NCBI RefSeq assembly: GCF_023091745.1
Contig: NC_068935.1
Span: 2,619,001 to 2,683,000 of the forward strand
DNA: 64,000 nucleotides
DNA from: Budorcas taxicolor
Taxonomy: Eukaryota; Chordata; Mammalia; Artiodactyla; Bovidae
Reading direction: 5' to 3'
In this document: one piece after another, positions 10,869-21,149 of the stretch
Numbering within the stretch: position 1 is the stretch's first letter
Layout of the letters: every line of letters begins with the position of its first letter
The notes under the pieces: model-generated
What the model was told of the DNA's origin: nothing
Seen by the model: the letters and a program-made list of their open reading frames with translations, nothing else
The model's database searches: none
Position numbers and translations under genes: made by a program

Positions 10869-12284
10869 TTAAAAAAAATAATCAACAAAAACTAAGATCT
10901 ACTGATATTTTGTACTCCATAACATGTTTTTTAAAATAATTCAACAGTGCATGATGAACATTTTTAGGTAGACATTTAAAAAGTGTAATACAGTGGGAAG
11001 CGAGTTGAAAATATATTCAATATCTGGTTCTAAAGTTGACAAAATGCAGAAACTTAGTTTAGGAGGTTTTCTCTCAATAGCAGTGTCTGGGTTGTGATAG
11101 AATCTTTATACTTTTTCATTTATGCCACTGCATAGTGAAGGATGTTAAAGCTAATGAAACTTTTCAAAAAATAGCTTGTAATTGGTGATGTCATCTGAAG
11201 CAATGTAGGTGCACTATATCCACATTTTCTCTGTCTCTAACATACCCTATACCCAGAGTTCACAATCAGCTGGTATGTATCAGAATGATAGAAAATGAAA
11301 GCAAAGTTTGTTTTTTAATGAGTTTACAATAAAAATGAAACATAAAATTTCATTCATAAAAATATGCTTACTGAATGTCTCTTTTGACAATATCAAGTTT
11401 GTAACTTTGTTTGTTTTTATCTGTATTTTTTTCTGACAAAGTTGCTGATAACAGAGCATGGTTCACCTTTTAACTCCATTTCACTTCCAGACAAAAAAAA
11501 AAAAAAAATCAGTAGGAATATATTCTTGCAAAAATATTTGATGTTATATAGTTTCCCAAAGAACTCTATGACTACTTTGAAGCTGATTCTTTTTGCAGCA
11601 CCTCCTATTTCACAACCGTGTAAACTCTCTCTTCTTACTTGGCCAGATTCTTGTTTTGCCCTTGTTCGTTAGTAGTTTTGCAATAAGATTCATGTGGCTC
11701 TCTGACATAACGTTCACAAAATTTTGCATCTTTTGCAAGATTTGCAACCTCACTGTGCAGCTAATTTTTATTACATTTAAATTGGACTATCGGATGTTTT
11801 TGATGCCCTAGATTTAGCAAGAGATTGATTAATCTAGTATTTGCCAATTACAGTAAAATACTGTTAACCGAGAATTTGTTACAGACAGAGCCTATATAAG
11901 GTAGAATCCCTTTAGATACTATTTAGATGGTTTTGTAATTGAAATACAAAAGTTATATCATTAAAGCATTTTTAGTGTAAAATAATAGGATGTAAAATTT
12001 CAACACATTCAGTTGTATTTAATGTCTAAACAAATGCCTAATTTATTGCAAAAGTTTATCCAATACTTACCAACAATAGAATAATTAATATAAAAGTTTC
12101 CTTTTATGCAAGAGAAAGTGAAGATCTAAAGTCTTAACAAAGGATGGAAATCTTGCCCTTAAGAAAAAAAAAATTTAAATGTGGTCAATATTCTAAGAAC
12201 AAAACTACATATGCATATAATGCTTTCAGTCCATCCGTCTTTTAATAAACTATATCACAAATTTATCTTGAGAAGTTATGTATG
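10869..12284. other. Unassigned AT-rich sequence
   Basis: No gene or named repeat is recognised. An A run lies at about 11492-11506. Short open frames at 11442-11811 have no coding character. Confidence 0.45.
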
Positions 12285-12425
12285 TCTTCACAATCATTAA
12301 TTAATATCCTTATGAAAAGGCACACAAATACCTCCATTTCACAAATGAAGAAATAGGTAAATCAGTAAAGAACTTTATTGATGAATGACATTTTGTGTAA
12401 GCCAAGCTCAAATGGTTTAATCCCA
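12285..12425 (-). mobile_element. MIR-like SINE remnant
   Basis: CTCCATTTCACAAATGAAGA, AATAGGTAAATCAGTAAAG and flanking text resemble the reverse complement of the MIR core (fewer than 20 conserved bases at a stretch). It is highly diverged. Confidence 0.4.
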
Positions 12426-12872
12426 AAGCTGAGAGAAAAACAGATAGCCACAGGGAAACTACTGCAGAGAAAAAGGCAAATGCTTTACAGCTAAATCAAG
12501 CATTTCAAGCAAGTCATAGCAATACTAGCAAAATCAGATTAGCAATTACCATTCAATATGGAAAGCTGCTAAAGAAGCGAAATGCAGAGCTCTGTATTTA
12601 TTACATTGTCTTTGTGACTCATCAGACTTATTCCACCTCTAAATTTACATAAATAAGATTGACTGTTGTTATTCAAATAAAAAAAATCCCTTCTCCTTCC
12701 TTTAGCTTTATCTTTAGCTATTGAAGTAATCTGAACATTAGTTATATCAGTCTTAGGGAGTTTAGTGTGGTTATCCTGTTTAGAGTGAAGCAAGCAATTT
12801 AATCATAATCTAAAGTTACAGATCTATGTAGGCAATTATTTTAAAACAGTTTTTTCTCCTATAATAATGCTC
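12426..12872. other. Unassigned AT-rich sequence
   Basis: Nothing recognisable apart from incidental short open frames. Confidence 0.4.
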
Positions 12873-12967
12873 TGATGGTTAATGTTATATGTCAACCTGG
12901 CTGAACTACAGGCTGCCTAGATATTTGATCAAACAGCATCCTGGTTGTTTCCCTGAGGGTGATGACG

Positions 12968-13814
12968 GTTGTTGTCGTTCAGTTGCCCAGTCATGTCCGA
13001 CTCTTTGTGACCCTATGGATTGCAGCATATCAGTCCTCTCTGTCCTTCACCATCTCCCGAGTTCATGTCCATTGCATGACTGATGCTATCCAGCCATCTC
13101 CTCCTCTGATGCTCTTTTCTCCTTCTGCCCTCAGTCTTTCCCAGCATCAGGGACTTTTCCGATAAGTCAGCAATTTACATCAGATGACAAAAATACTGGA
13201 GTTTCAGCTTCAGCATCAGCCTTTCTAAGAGGTATACAGGGTTGATTTCCCTTAAGATTGACTGGTTCTGTCCAAGGGACTCTCAGGAGTCTTTTCCAGC
13301 ACCTCAGTTCAAAGGCATCAATTCTTTGTCACTCTGCCTTCTTTATGGTCCAACTCTCACAACCATATGTGACCACTGAGAAGACCATAGCCTTGACTAT
13401 AAGGAAATTTGTCAGTAGAGTAATGTCTCTGCTTTTCAGCACACTGTCTAGGTTTATCATAGCTTTCCTGTCAAGAAACAAACATTTGATTTCATTGCTG
13501 CAGTCACCGCCCTCAATGATTTTAGAGCCCAAGAAGAGAAAATCTGCCACTACTTCCACCTTTTCCCCCACTATTTGCCATGAAGTAATGGGGCTGAAAG
13601 CCATGATCCTAGTTTTTTTTTTTTTTTTTTAATTTAGTCTTAAGCCAACTCTTTCACTCTCCACCTTCACCCTCATCAAGAGACTCTTTAGTTCCTCTTC
13701 ACATTTTGCCATTAGAGTAGTATCATCTGCATATCTGAGGTTGTTGGTATTTCTCACACTTATCTTGACTCCAGCTTGTAACTCATCCAGATTGGTATTT
13801 CTCATGATGTGCTC
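12968..13814 (-). mobile_element. BovB LINE fragment (older type)
   Basis: Antisense 3' end through the RT C-terminal region; the minus frame 13604-13329 shows VVTYGCESWTIKKAE. A T run at about 13612-13630 interrupts the frame. It is inserted in the ancient repeat spanning 12873-15178; no clear target duplication is seen. Confidence 0.92.
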
Positions 13815-13865
13815 AACAGATTAACATATTAATTGGTACAAATTGAGTAAAGTAGATTGCCCTCC

Positions 13866-14344
13866 AAAATGTATTTGAATCGGTGAATGAAACTGGAGCC
13901 TATTATACAGAGCAAAGAAAGTCACAAAGAAAAAAAACAATACAGTATATTAACATATATATATATATATATATGGAATTTAGAAAGATGGTAACGATGA
14001 CACTATATGCAAGACAGTGAAAGAGACACAGATGTAAAGAACAGGCTTTTGGACTCTGTGGAGGAATTCGAGGGTGGGATGATTTGAGAGAATAGTATTG
14101 AAACATGTATATCATCAAATGTGAAATAGATAACCAGTCCAGGTTCGAGGCATGAGACAGGGTGCTCAGGGCTGGTGCACTGGGATAACCCTGAGGGATG
14201 GGATGGGGAGGGAGGTGGGAGGGAGGTTCAGGATAGGGAACACGTGTGTGCCCATGGCTGATTCATGTGAGTATAAGGCAAAAACCACCACAATGTTGTA
14301 AAGTAATTAGCCTCCAATTAAAAGAAACAAATTTTTAAAATGTA
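13866..14344 (+). mobile_element. L1 3' end insertion
   Basis: Sense ruminant L1: end of ORF2 and 3' UTR, with a TA run at about 13957-13974, ending in TAAAGTAATTAGCCTCCAAT and an A-rich tail. The direct repeat AAAATGTA (13866-13873 and 14337-14344) is the probable target duplication. Removing the insert rejoins the ancient repeat. Confidence 0.88.
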
Positions 14345-14349
14345 GGTGG

Positions 14350-14785
14350 TGGTTGTTGTTCAGTCACTAAGTGAAATTAGTGTCTGACTCTTTGCTACCC
14401 CATAGACTGTAGCCTGCCAGGCCCCTCCAGGCAAGAATACTTAAGTGGGTTGCCATGCTCTCTTCCAGGGTATCTTTCCAAGCCAAGAATCAAACTTGCA
14501 TCTCCTGTGGCTCCTGCGTTGCAGGCAGGTTCTTTACCGTTGAGCCACTGGGGAAGTCAAAAGAAGATGCATTACTCATTTGATAATATAATACTTCCCA
14601 TGTAATTCCATATGCCAAATGAATCTACTTAGTTTAATATCTCTCTTTGTGATGTTTCAGGGTTCCTTTGAAGCATCCCAAAGTTAGCTGAGGTCAAAAG
14701 AACTTCAACAGAATTTGATTTTGGAAATTTTGTCCAGAAAATGAGAAATGTTTAGAACACTCAGATTTAGCCAACTCTGGTGGGT
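14350..14785 (-). mobile_element. Bov-tA SINE plus 225 bp of 5' sequence
   Basis: 14350-14560 is an antisense Bov-tA: the SINE 3' end is at left (GTTGTTGTTCAGTCAC) and the tRNA-like head at right (TTGAGCCACTGGGGAAGTC). 14561-14785 has no similarity to the SINE. The whole block lies between two copies of TGTAGGTGG (14341-14349, 14786-14794), and removing it restores the ancient repeat. The extra 225 bp therefore appears to have been inserted together with the SINE. Confidence 0.75.
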
Positions 14786-15107
14786 TGTAGGTGGGGCTCA
14801 TCCAATTAGTTGAAGGCCTGAATGGAACAAAAAGACAAGCCTTTCTGTAGCAAGAGAGCACTCTCTAGCTTCCTGTTTTCAGGCTTCATCTGAAACCTTG
14901 CCTGTTTCTTGATCTATAGCAGATGACCTTCAGACTAGAACTGAAATGTCCATTTTCCTAGGTTTCCAGCGTACTGGTTTCAGACTGGAACTGCAGCATT
15001 GTTTCTAATGGGACTTCAGCCTATTGATCCACCCTTAAGATTTTGGACTTGCCAGTCTCTGTAATTTTGTGACCCAATTCATTATATAAGAACTTTCTTT
15101 CTCCATG

Positions 15108-15143
15108 TATATGTATATGTATATATATAGATATATATAAAAT
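15108..15143. repeat. TA-rich microsatellite
   Basis: Repeats of TATATG and TATATA near the 3' end of the ancient repeat. Confidence 0.7.
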
Positions 15144-15178
15144 TGTATATCCTACTGGTCCTGGATAACCCTAACACA

Positions 15179-15611
15179 CCTACTCTCTACCAAGTACAGA
15201 GGGAACAGATGAGACCGTCATGTAGTATTGATTCTTCTATAGGCACTAGCTCAGTGACCAGATGACTCTAAGATCTGACCCAAGTCAGGCCTATTTTTCT
15301 GTTCTCTGGATGTTGAAAATTCTATTTTTGAATCTCATAGTTATCTGGGACCACGAAGATGCTAATTAACATCCTTGCAGTGTCTCTGTCCACTCTATTT
15401 GACATTTTGTACATGACTGTGTTTTTCTCTTCAAGTATCTAAAGTATAGCTAGTTGTATTATTACTTAGATTTCTAGCATTTGCTGTTAATCTTTACACC
15501 ATCTATATGTTACTTTTCTTTCTCCTTTCTACTTTGTTGATGCTTTCTGTAATGTGCTTCTCTTAAACTTTTTTCTATGTGTCTGTGCTTTAAGTGGTAT
15601 GTTATGATCTA
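15179..15611. other. Unassigned sequence
   Basis: No gene or repeat is recognised. Confidence 0.4.
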
Positions 15612-16066
15612 GCTTCCCTGATAGCTCACTTGGTAAGGAATCCACCTGCAATACAGGAAACCCCAATTTGATTCCTGGGTCAGGAAGAACCCCTGGAGAA
15701 GGGAAAGGCTACCCACTGCAGTATTCTGGCCTACTGTAAGGAGACCACACCAGTCAATCTTAAAGGAAATCACTCCTGAATATTCACTGGAGGATGCAAA
15801 AGCTGAAACTCCAATACTTTGGCTACCTGATGTGAAGAATTGACTCGTTTGAAAAGATCCTGATGCTGGAAAAGATTGAAGGTGGGAGGAGAACGGGACA
15901 AGAAGAAGATAAAAAGGATGAGAAGGTGGGATGGCTTCACTGATTTGATGAACATGAGTTTGAGAAAGCTCCGGAAGTTAGTGATGGAGAGGGAAGCCTG
16001 GTCTGCTGCAGTCCAGGGGGTCTCAAAGAGTCAGACATAACTGAGCAACTGAACTGAACTGAACTG
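15612..16066 (+). mobile_element. Chimera: Bov-tA head joined to a BovB 3' end
   Basis: 15612-15731 is the tRNA-like head and the first part of a Bov-tA body (CTTCCCTGATAGCTCACTTG, ATTCCTGGGTCAGGAAGA). From about 15732 the text is the BovB 3' 335 bp (CAATCTTAAAGGAAATCA, CTGATGCTGGAAAAGATTGA), ending in the GAACTGAACT repeat. The join is seamless near ACTG. Either a BovB landed in a SINE that then lost its rest, or a chimeric RNA was inserted. Confidence 0.85.
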
Positions 16067-16095
16067 AGAAGCGTGGTTTATTGACATCTAATGAG

Positions 16096-16194
16096 ATGTG
16101 GCTAAGCATCCTGCAATGTGCAGGCCAGCCCCTTACAACAAAGAATGATCCTTCCCAAAGTGTCAATTGTGCAAAGCTGGGAAACCCTGCCTTA
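16096..16194 (+). mobile_element. hAT-type MITE remnant (MER class)
   Basis: GCATCCTGCAATGTGCAGG, CAACAAAGAATGATCC and CAAAGTGTCAATTGTGC resemble a common mammalian hAT MITE. It ends in GGGAAACCCTG like the inverted terminus. The subfamily is not assigned. Confidence 0.5.
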
Positions 16195-16251
16195 GAAAAA
16201 TGCTCACATTACCTATGTAATGTGCCTGCTGTGTGAAAACACTGTATTTTC

Positions 16252-16445
16252 CTTAATATTTATTGTACGTATACTAAGTACTTAGAAATTATACTAAGTG
16301 ATACAAAAATCAGTTCATTTATTTCTCACATTAGACCTGGAAGAACACACAACAAAAGACTCATATCATTTACCATGTATTACACATTTAATAGACGGTC
16401 TGTCTGAATCTGGGTTTGTGAGGTTAACATTGAGCTATTCAAAAT
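16252..16445 (-). mobile_element. MIR-like SINE remnant
   Basis: The spacing of ACTAAGTACTTAGAAATTAT, TCATTTATTTCTCACATTAG, TCTGAATCTGGGTTTG and the following segment resembles an antisense MIR. Divergence is high. Confidence 0.4.
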
Positions 16446-16792
16446 TCAAAGTAAGGTAAAAGTACCTCTTGTGGCACCTGGCCCCTTTTGAAAATCTGAT
16501 GAAAGGTATTGAATTTCTCTCCAGAAAATGAACATATGTTAAAACACATAAACTGTTGCATGCAATCTCAGGAAATTTCATTACACACCTCTATTTGTCT
16601 ATGGGTCATTGGAGAGGAACTCATCTAATAGGAGAGAAAGACAAGCAAACAGACCATTTTAAATAGTCTGGTAAATGTTAAGGATCACAGTATTATGTCT
16701 GACAGAGCAGACACTCAATAAATAAATATGCTCTGGGTAAATAAGGTCTGTCAATGTTGAAAAGAGTGGAGAGAAGATAACTACTATTATCT
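16446..16792. other. Unassigned sequence
   Basis: No gene or repeat is recognised between the MIR-like remnant and the composite SINE. Confidence 0.4.
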
Positions 16793-16805
16793 AAGGGAAT
16801 AAGAG

Positions 16806-17344
16806 AAGGCTTCCCTGGTGGCTCAGAGGTTAAAGCGTCTGCCTCCAATGCGGGAGACCCGGGTTCAATCCCTGGGTCGGGAAGATCCCCTGGAGAAGGA
16901 AATGGTTACCCACTCCAGTATTCTTGCCTGGAGAATCCCATGGACGGAAAAGGCTGGTAGGCTACAGTCCATGGGGTCTCAAAGAGTCGGACACAACTGA
17001 GCGACTTCACCCTCACCCTCCCTGATAGATCAGACGGTAAAGAGTCCACCTCCATTGCAGGAGACCCCAGTTCGATTCCTGGGTCAGGAAGATCTGCTGG
17101 AGAAAGGATAGACTACCCACTCCAGGAGAAGGATAGGCTACCCAAACCAGTATTCTTGGGCTTCCCTCAGGGCTCAGCTGGTAAAGAATCTGCCTGCAGT
17201 GCAGCAGACCTAGGTTTGATCCCCGGGTTGGGAAGATCCCCTGGAGATGAGAAAGGCTACCCACTCCAGCCTGGAGAATTTCAAGGACTATACCAGTCCA
17301 TGGGGTCACAAAGAGTTGGACACAACTGAGTGACTTTCACTTTC
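16806..17344 (+). mobile_element. Composite SINE with three tRNA-like heads
   Basis: A complete Bov-tA (16806-17008) is followed by a dimeric Bov-tA3-like element with heads at about 17018-17155 and 17159-17344. Each head carries a GGTAAAGA or GTTAAAGC block and a TTCGATTCCTGGGTC-like B-box region. The only clear target duplication is outermost: AAGGGAATAAGAG at 16793-16805 and 17345-17357, perfect over 13 bases. Confidence 0.92.
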
Positions 17345-17597
17345 AAGGGAATAAGAGCAACTTAGCTAGTATTTTGCTTTTTAGGAACTAATACAAAAAC
17401 AATATTAACTGGATATACACCAAGAGTTAAAGTGCTGGAAAAATCTCTAAAAGAATGAACTCTCTCCTGGTTATTCGAATGGTTTTTATTCTTATATGAG
17501 ATTATGCACTCCTTGTATTAAGACTTTCCTATTCATCCTGATTTTTCTGTATGTGCTACCTTTTAGAATTGATTCTTGCACAGAGTAAGCACTAAAT

Positions 17598-17975
17598 TGA
17601 TGCTTTTGAACTGTGGTGTTGGAGAAGACTCTTGAGAGTCCCTTAGACTGCAAGGAGGTCCAACCATTCCATCCTAAAGGAGATCAGTCCTGGGTGTTCA
17701 TTGGAAGGACTGATGCTAAAGCTGAAACTCCAATACTTTGGCCACCTCATGCGAAGAGTTGACTCATTGGAAAAGACCCTGATGCTGGGAGGGATTGGGG
17801 GCAGCGGGAGAAGGGGACGACAGAGGATGAGATGGTTGGATGGCATCACCGACTTGATGGACATGAGTTTGAGTGAACTCCAGGAGATGGTGATGGACAG
17901 GGAGGCCTGGTATGCTGTGATTCATGGGATCACAAAGAGTCGGACACGACTGAGCGACTGAACTGAACTGATCTG
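17598..17975 (+). mobile_element. BovB 3' end insertion with target duplication
   Basis: Sense BovB C-terminal codons and 3' UTR (FGHLMRRVDSLEKTLMLGGI), ending in GAACTGAACTGATCTG with no poly(A), as expected for RTE elements. A perfect 11-base duplication AAGCACTAAAT flanks it (17587-17597, 17976-17986). This is a clean example of a short 5'-truncated BovB insertion. Confidence 0.95.
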
Positions 17976-18031
17976 AAGCACTAAATAATATTTGTTCAAT
18001 TATTTAAAAGCTAGAAAAAAAAAAAAAAAAC

Positions 18032-18277
18032 CTTAGTGAACATTCAATTTGATGGTTTAGCCACCTTTGTTCTTAGGTAGTAAATCTTTAAAAGGGAACT
18101 ACTTTGGAAGAAAATCGTAAGAGATTAAACAAGAGAAGGGGAGAGAAATAAAATAGACAGAAGCAGTACAAGAGAAGGAGTGGAAAAGGGAAATATATAA
18201 GATGGGTGCAGCAGAGTGAAAGAGAGCGACATAACATGAAAATGTGAGAATAGAAGTGAGAGGAGATGAAAGAGTTT
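18032..18277. repeat. Purine-rich tract after an A run
   Basis: A 17-base A run (about 18015-18031) is followed by sequence dominated by GA-type purines (18120-18275). No gene is seen. Confidence 0.5.
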
Positions 18278-18466
18278 GAATTCCAACTCCTGGAACTTGG
18301 GCAAGTTATTTAGTATTTCTGTACTTCAGTTTCCTTAATTTAAGATGGAAATGATTATATAAGTACCTCACAGAACTGTGGAGGGTTTTAAATACATTAA
18401 TATTATACTTATAAAGCACTTAGAATAGTGCCTAATCTATAGGAAGTACGTGTTATAATTATTTTT
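18278..18466 (+). mobile_element. MIR SINE
   Basis: The sense MIR core is clear: AACTTGGGCAAGTTATTTAG, TTCAGTTTCCTTAATTTAAG, ATGGAAATGATTATATAAGT and AGCACTTAGAATAGTGCCTA. This is a tRNA-derived mammalian SINE fossil. Confidence 0.85.
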
Positions 18467-19125
18467 ATCAATTTTTATTCTGCTGAACTCAAATGCTGAG
18501 GGTACAAAGTTTAAGACCTTCCTTTTTACTAATGAGGAGTTTATAATATAGCTTGCCTGGGACCTGAAAAAGCTAAATATCCCCTCTTAATCATTCTTCT
18601 AATTATTGCCAGTCAGATATGACCTAAGTTATAATGCCTCCCAGTTTTCCTTTGGCAAGTTCTGATTTCTCCATGTTATCCTACTGCTATGATTAACTGA
18701 ATTTATTTTTACTCTCAAAAATGTTCATTCTGGATAATAAATTTGGGGGATAATTCTACTTATATGTATGCTAAAAACTGTGTAAGATTGAATATTTAAA
18801 GATAATATTCTTTATATATATATAATATAAAGATAATAATACTGCCAGAACTCAGAGAAGTCAAATCAGCAAACACATTGCAATAACACTGCTCGAGCTT
18901 CTTAAATGTTTAGAAGAGGTTAGTATGCCTTTAAACAAATTTCTTTAGGATGTTCCTTTCATGTAATTTTCAGAACCAAAGCGATAGTCACAGACCTTTT
19001 CCCTGTGGATAGTCACAGTGCCTTTTAAGGAGTATCTCTAAAGGGAACCCAAAAGATCATTGAAACATGTACAGCATCTATGAAACATTTGTCATTTTAG
19101 CAAGTTTTTTTGTATTTACTCCCCA

Positions 19126-19127
<2 letters not shown>
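18467..19127. other. Unassigned AT-rich sequence
   Basis: No gene or repeat is recognised; there is a short TA tract near 18812-18828. Confidence 0.4.

Positions 19128-19177
<50 letters not shown>
19128..19177. repeat. (AC)25 microsatellite
   Basis: Fifty bases of uninterrupted AC dinucleotide; a likely length polymorphism. Confidence 0.97.
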
Positions 19178-19179
<2 letters not shown>

Positions 19180-19345
19180 AGTAAAGAGATTTAAAATCCA
19201 TTTTAAATCTGTTACTGCTTTATCATCACAAGATAAAAATTATTCTCTCAACACATATGGGAATATTGCTGATAAGGCCACCCTTTTGTGTTAGCACTCC
19301 CTTTCTTGAAATAAGTAACTGTAATCTTCTTCCTTTTTCTTGTAG

Positions 19346-19459
19346 AATTTATTTTCAATTGCTTTAATCATTTTTTGCTGTTTTTCTTTGGGCATCTTCC
19401 TACTTCTTGCTTACATTGCACAGCCCCAAGATAAACTCCACATTCCGATAAAGGTCTGA
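19346..19459 (+). CDS. Candidate terminal coding exon, unknown gene
   Basis: A polypyrimidine tract (AATCTTCTTCCTTTTTCTTG) and AG at 19344-19345 look like a good splice acceptor. From 19346 in phase 0 there are 37 codons and a TGA (19457-19459). They encode about 22 hydrophobic residues (IALIIFCCFSLGIFLLL within it), then a polar tail ending DKLHIPIKV, consistent with a last membrane span and short C-terminus. The codon just before the frame is TAG, so only splicing could extend it upstream. AATAAA lies at 19561-19566. No upstream exon is recognised and I cannot name a gene. A 37-codon frame can occur by chance, so this remains a hypothesis. Confidence 0.3.
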   Translation, partial: NLFSIALIIFCCFSLGIFLLLAYIAQPQDKLHIPIKV

Positions 19460-19560
19460 ACAATGCTGGAGAAATACTAAGGATTAACTTGTGATTCATA
19501 AGAGGATGAAAATGTTGCCAGAATTTCATAAGGTTCTATTTGGTCATGGTGGGCAGATAG

Positions 19561-19566
19561 AATAAA
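19561..19566 (+). terminator. Possible polyadenylation signal AATAAA
   Basis: It lies 102 bases after the stop of the candidate exon. The hexamer is common in AT-rich DNA, so it supports the exon only weakly. Confidence 0.25.
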
Positions 19567-19585
19567 GGACACATGTAAAATTTAT

Positions 19586-20126
19586 TTATTTCAAATAATA
19601 TAAAATTTTGAGATGGTTTATATAATTCTACAAAAGTTAATCATTAAAATTACTTAAAAAGCAGTCACCATTTTTAGGTGAACAGATTCTAGATGGTTTC
19701 ATGATTCCTGCTTTTTGGTGTTCACATCTTTGTGTAATTCTATTCCCCTTAATGTGGGTGGGACCTGTAACTTGATTACAATCTTTAGAATATGACAAAA
19801 CCAATTGCACATCACTTTTTTGATTATTTAGGTTACATAAAAAATCTGTTTTGCTAGCTGAATTACTCTAGAGCTTCTTCATTGCTAGATTTGGAAAAAT
19901 AACCATTTTAGGGGCTTACATGAAATAGACTCTAGGATCTGAGCGAAGTTTAAACCCACTATCCAGGAATAAACTACTACAGCTGCCAAAAAATAAAATC
20001 AGTCAATGATCTGAATGAGCTTGGAAGCACATTATTCCCCAGTTGAAGCTTCAGATTTGAATGCAGCCTTGAATATTTTGATTTAGTCTTGTGAGACCCT
20101 AAGCAAAAGGGGCAGCTTAGTCCTAT
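19586..20126. other. Unassigned sequence
   Basis: No gene or repeat is recognised. Confidence 0.4.
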
Positions 20127-20250
20127 GGAGTAGGGCATGGCAATCCACTCCAGTATTCTTGCCTGGAGAATCCCATGGACAGAGGAGCCTGGAGGGCTAC
20201 AGTCCATGGAGTTGCAAAGAGTCAAACATGACTGAGCGACTAAGCAGTTC
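20127..20250 (+). mobile_element. Bov-A SINE, 5'-truncated
   Basis: It contains only the Bov-A body (GCAATCCACTCCAGTATTC, CATGGACAGAGGAGCCTGG, TGACTGAGCGACTAAG). The tRNA head is missing. Confidence 0.9.
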
Positions 20251-20754
20251 TTCGCAAACCACATGACACAGAAACAGAAAATACAAGGGTTATTTTAAGC
20301 CTCTGAATTTATGATTTTTTTTTAAAAGCTAGGCAATAGATAATAGTGAATGACACTGCCTGGGTCATAGTTACTGGTCAAATTGTTCATACCCAACAAC
20401 AATGAGCAAATGTCTAGATTACCACTGTGTTGGCATTTGTGTCCTGATTTTTTATTGCATTATTCCTATTAGGAGTCTAAACACATCTAAAAGATGCTAA
20501 ATTTAAAGGAAATATTGATTTGTTAAAATGTTGGAAGACGTCAGCTATGATACAACATTCTGCTGGCTTGACTCAAATAGTCATTAGTTGCCAGAGAAAA
20601 TTCTCAATGAGTTCATTAAGTATTTAAGAATACTGTAGATATTGCTCACATTCCTGGTTGGTGTATTCCATATGGGTTTTAGTCCTAGGGTAGGACTGCT
20701 TAGGTTCATACCTACTCCTTATATTATTTTTTGTCTAGGTATTAACTAGTTTGC
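20251..20754. other. Unassigned sequence
   Basis: No gene or repeat is recognised. Confidence 0.4.
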
Positions 20755-20891
20755 TTTTTTTTTTTTTTTTTTTTTTTAAACCCCTGCACCATGTGGCTTA
20801 TGGAATCTTAGTTCCCTGGCCAGGGATTGAACTGTGGGCCCCTGGCAGTGAAAGAGCCTAGTCCTAATCACTGGACCACCAGGGAATTCCC
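20755..20891 (-). mobile_element. CHR-type tRNA-derived SINE
   Basis: A 23-base T run (the SINE poly(A) in antisense) is followed by ACCATGTGGCTTATGGAATC, GGCCAGGGATTGAACTGTGG and CACTGGACCACCAGGGAATT. This is the artiodactyl CHR consensus read on the minus strand. Confidence 0.85.
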
Positions 20892-21149
20892 ACTTGCTTA
20901 TTTATTCTTGATTTGCTTCTTCATTGCCCCTGTGTGGCTGCTGATTGAAATTCTATATCTTCAACTATGTTCTTCCTAACTATCTTGGGGACAAGCACCT
21001 AGACTTGAGAGAAAGACTGGGAGTGGATTCTTTTTTATTGCTAATCATTAAGAAAAATACAAAAAGCAAGGCAAAACAAATATAGAACCAGGGAAGTGAT
21101 AATGTTTCCAAAATTAATTCCTCTTCTATAATTTCTGACTGCCCTATTT

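Larger units (their letters stand above)
12873..15178 (+). mobile_element. Ancient mammalian repeat split by three insertions
   Basis: Three pieces read as one old element. 12873-12967 holds GTTAATGTTATATGTCAACC and TTTGATCAAACAGC. 13815-13873 holds TTGAGTAAAGTAGATTGCCC. 14786-15178 holds GGCTCATCCAATTAGTTGAA, TTGGACTTGCCAGTCTC and GGATAACCCTAACACA. The gaps are BovB, L1, and a Bov-tA with extra 5' sequence. I recognise the text as an abundant mammalian repeat but do not assign a name. Confidence 0.6.

Noticed and set aside
16806..17230. tRNA-like cloverleaf boxes that could be read as tRNA genes.
   Set aside because: They are the heads of Bov-tA SINEs, followed by Bov-A bodies, and lack a mature tRNA 3' half.
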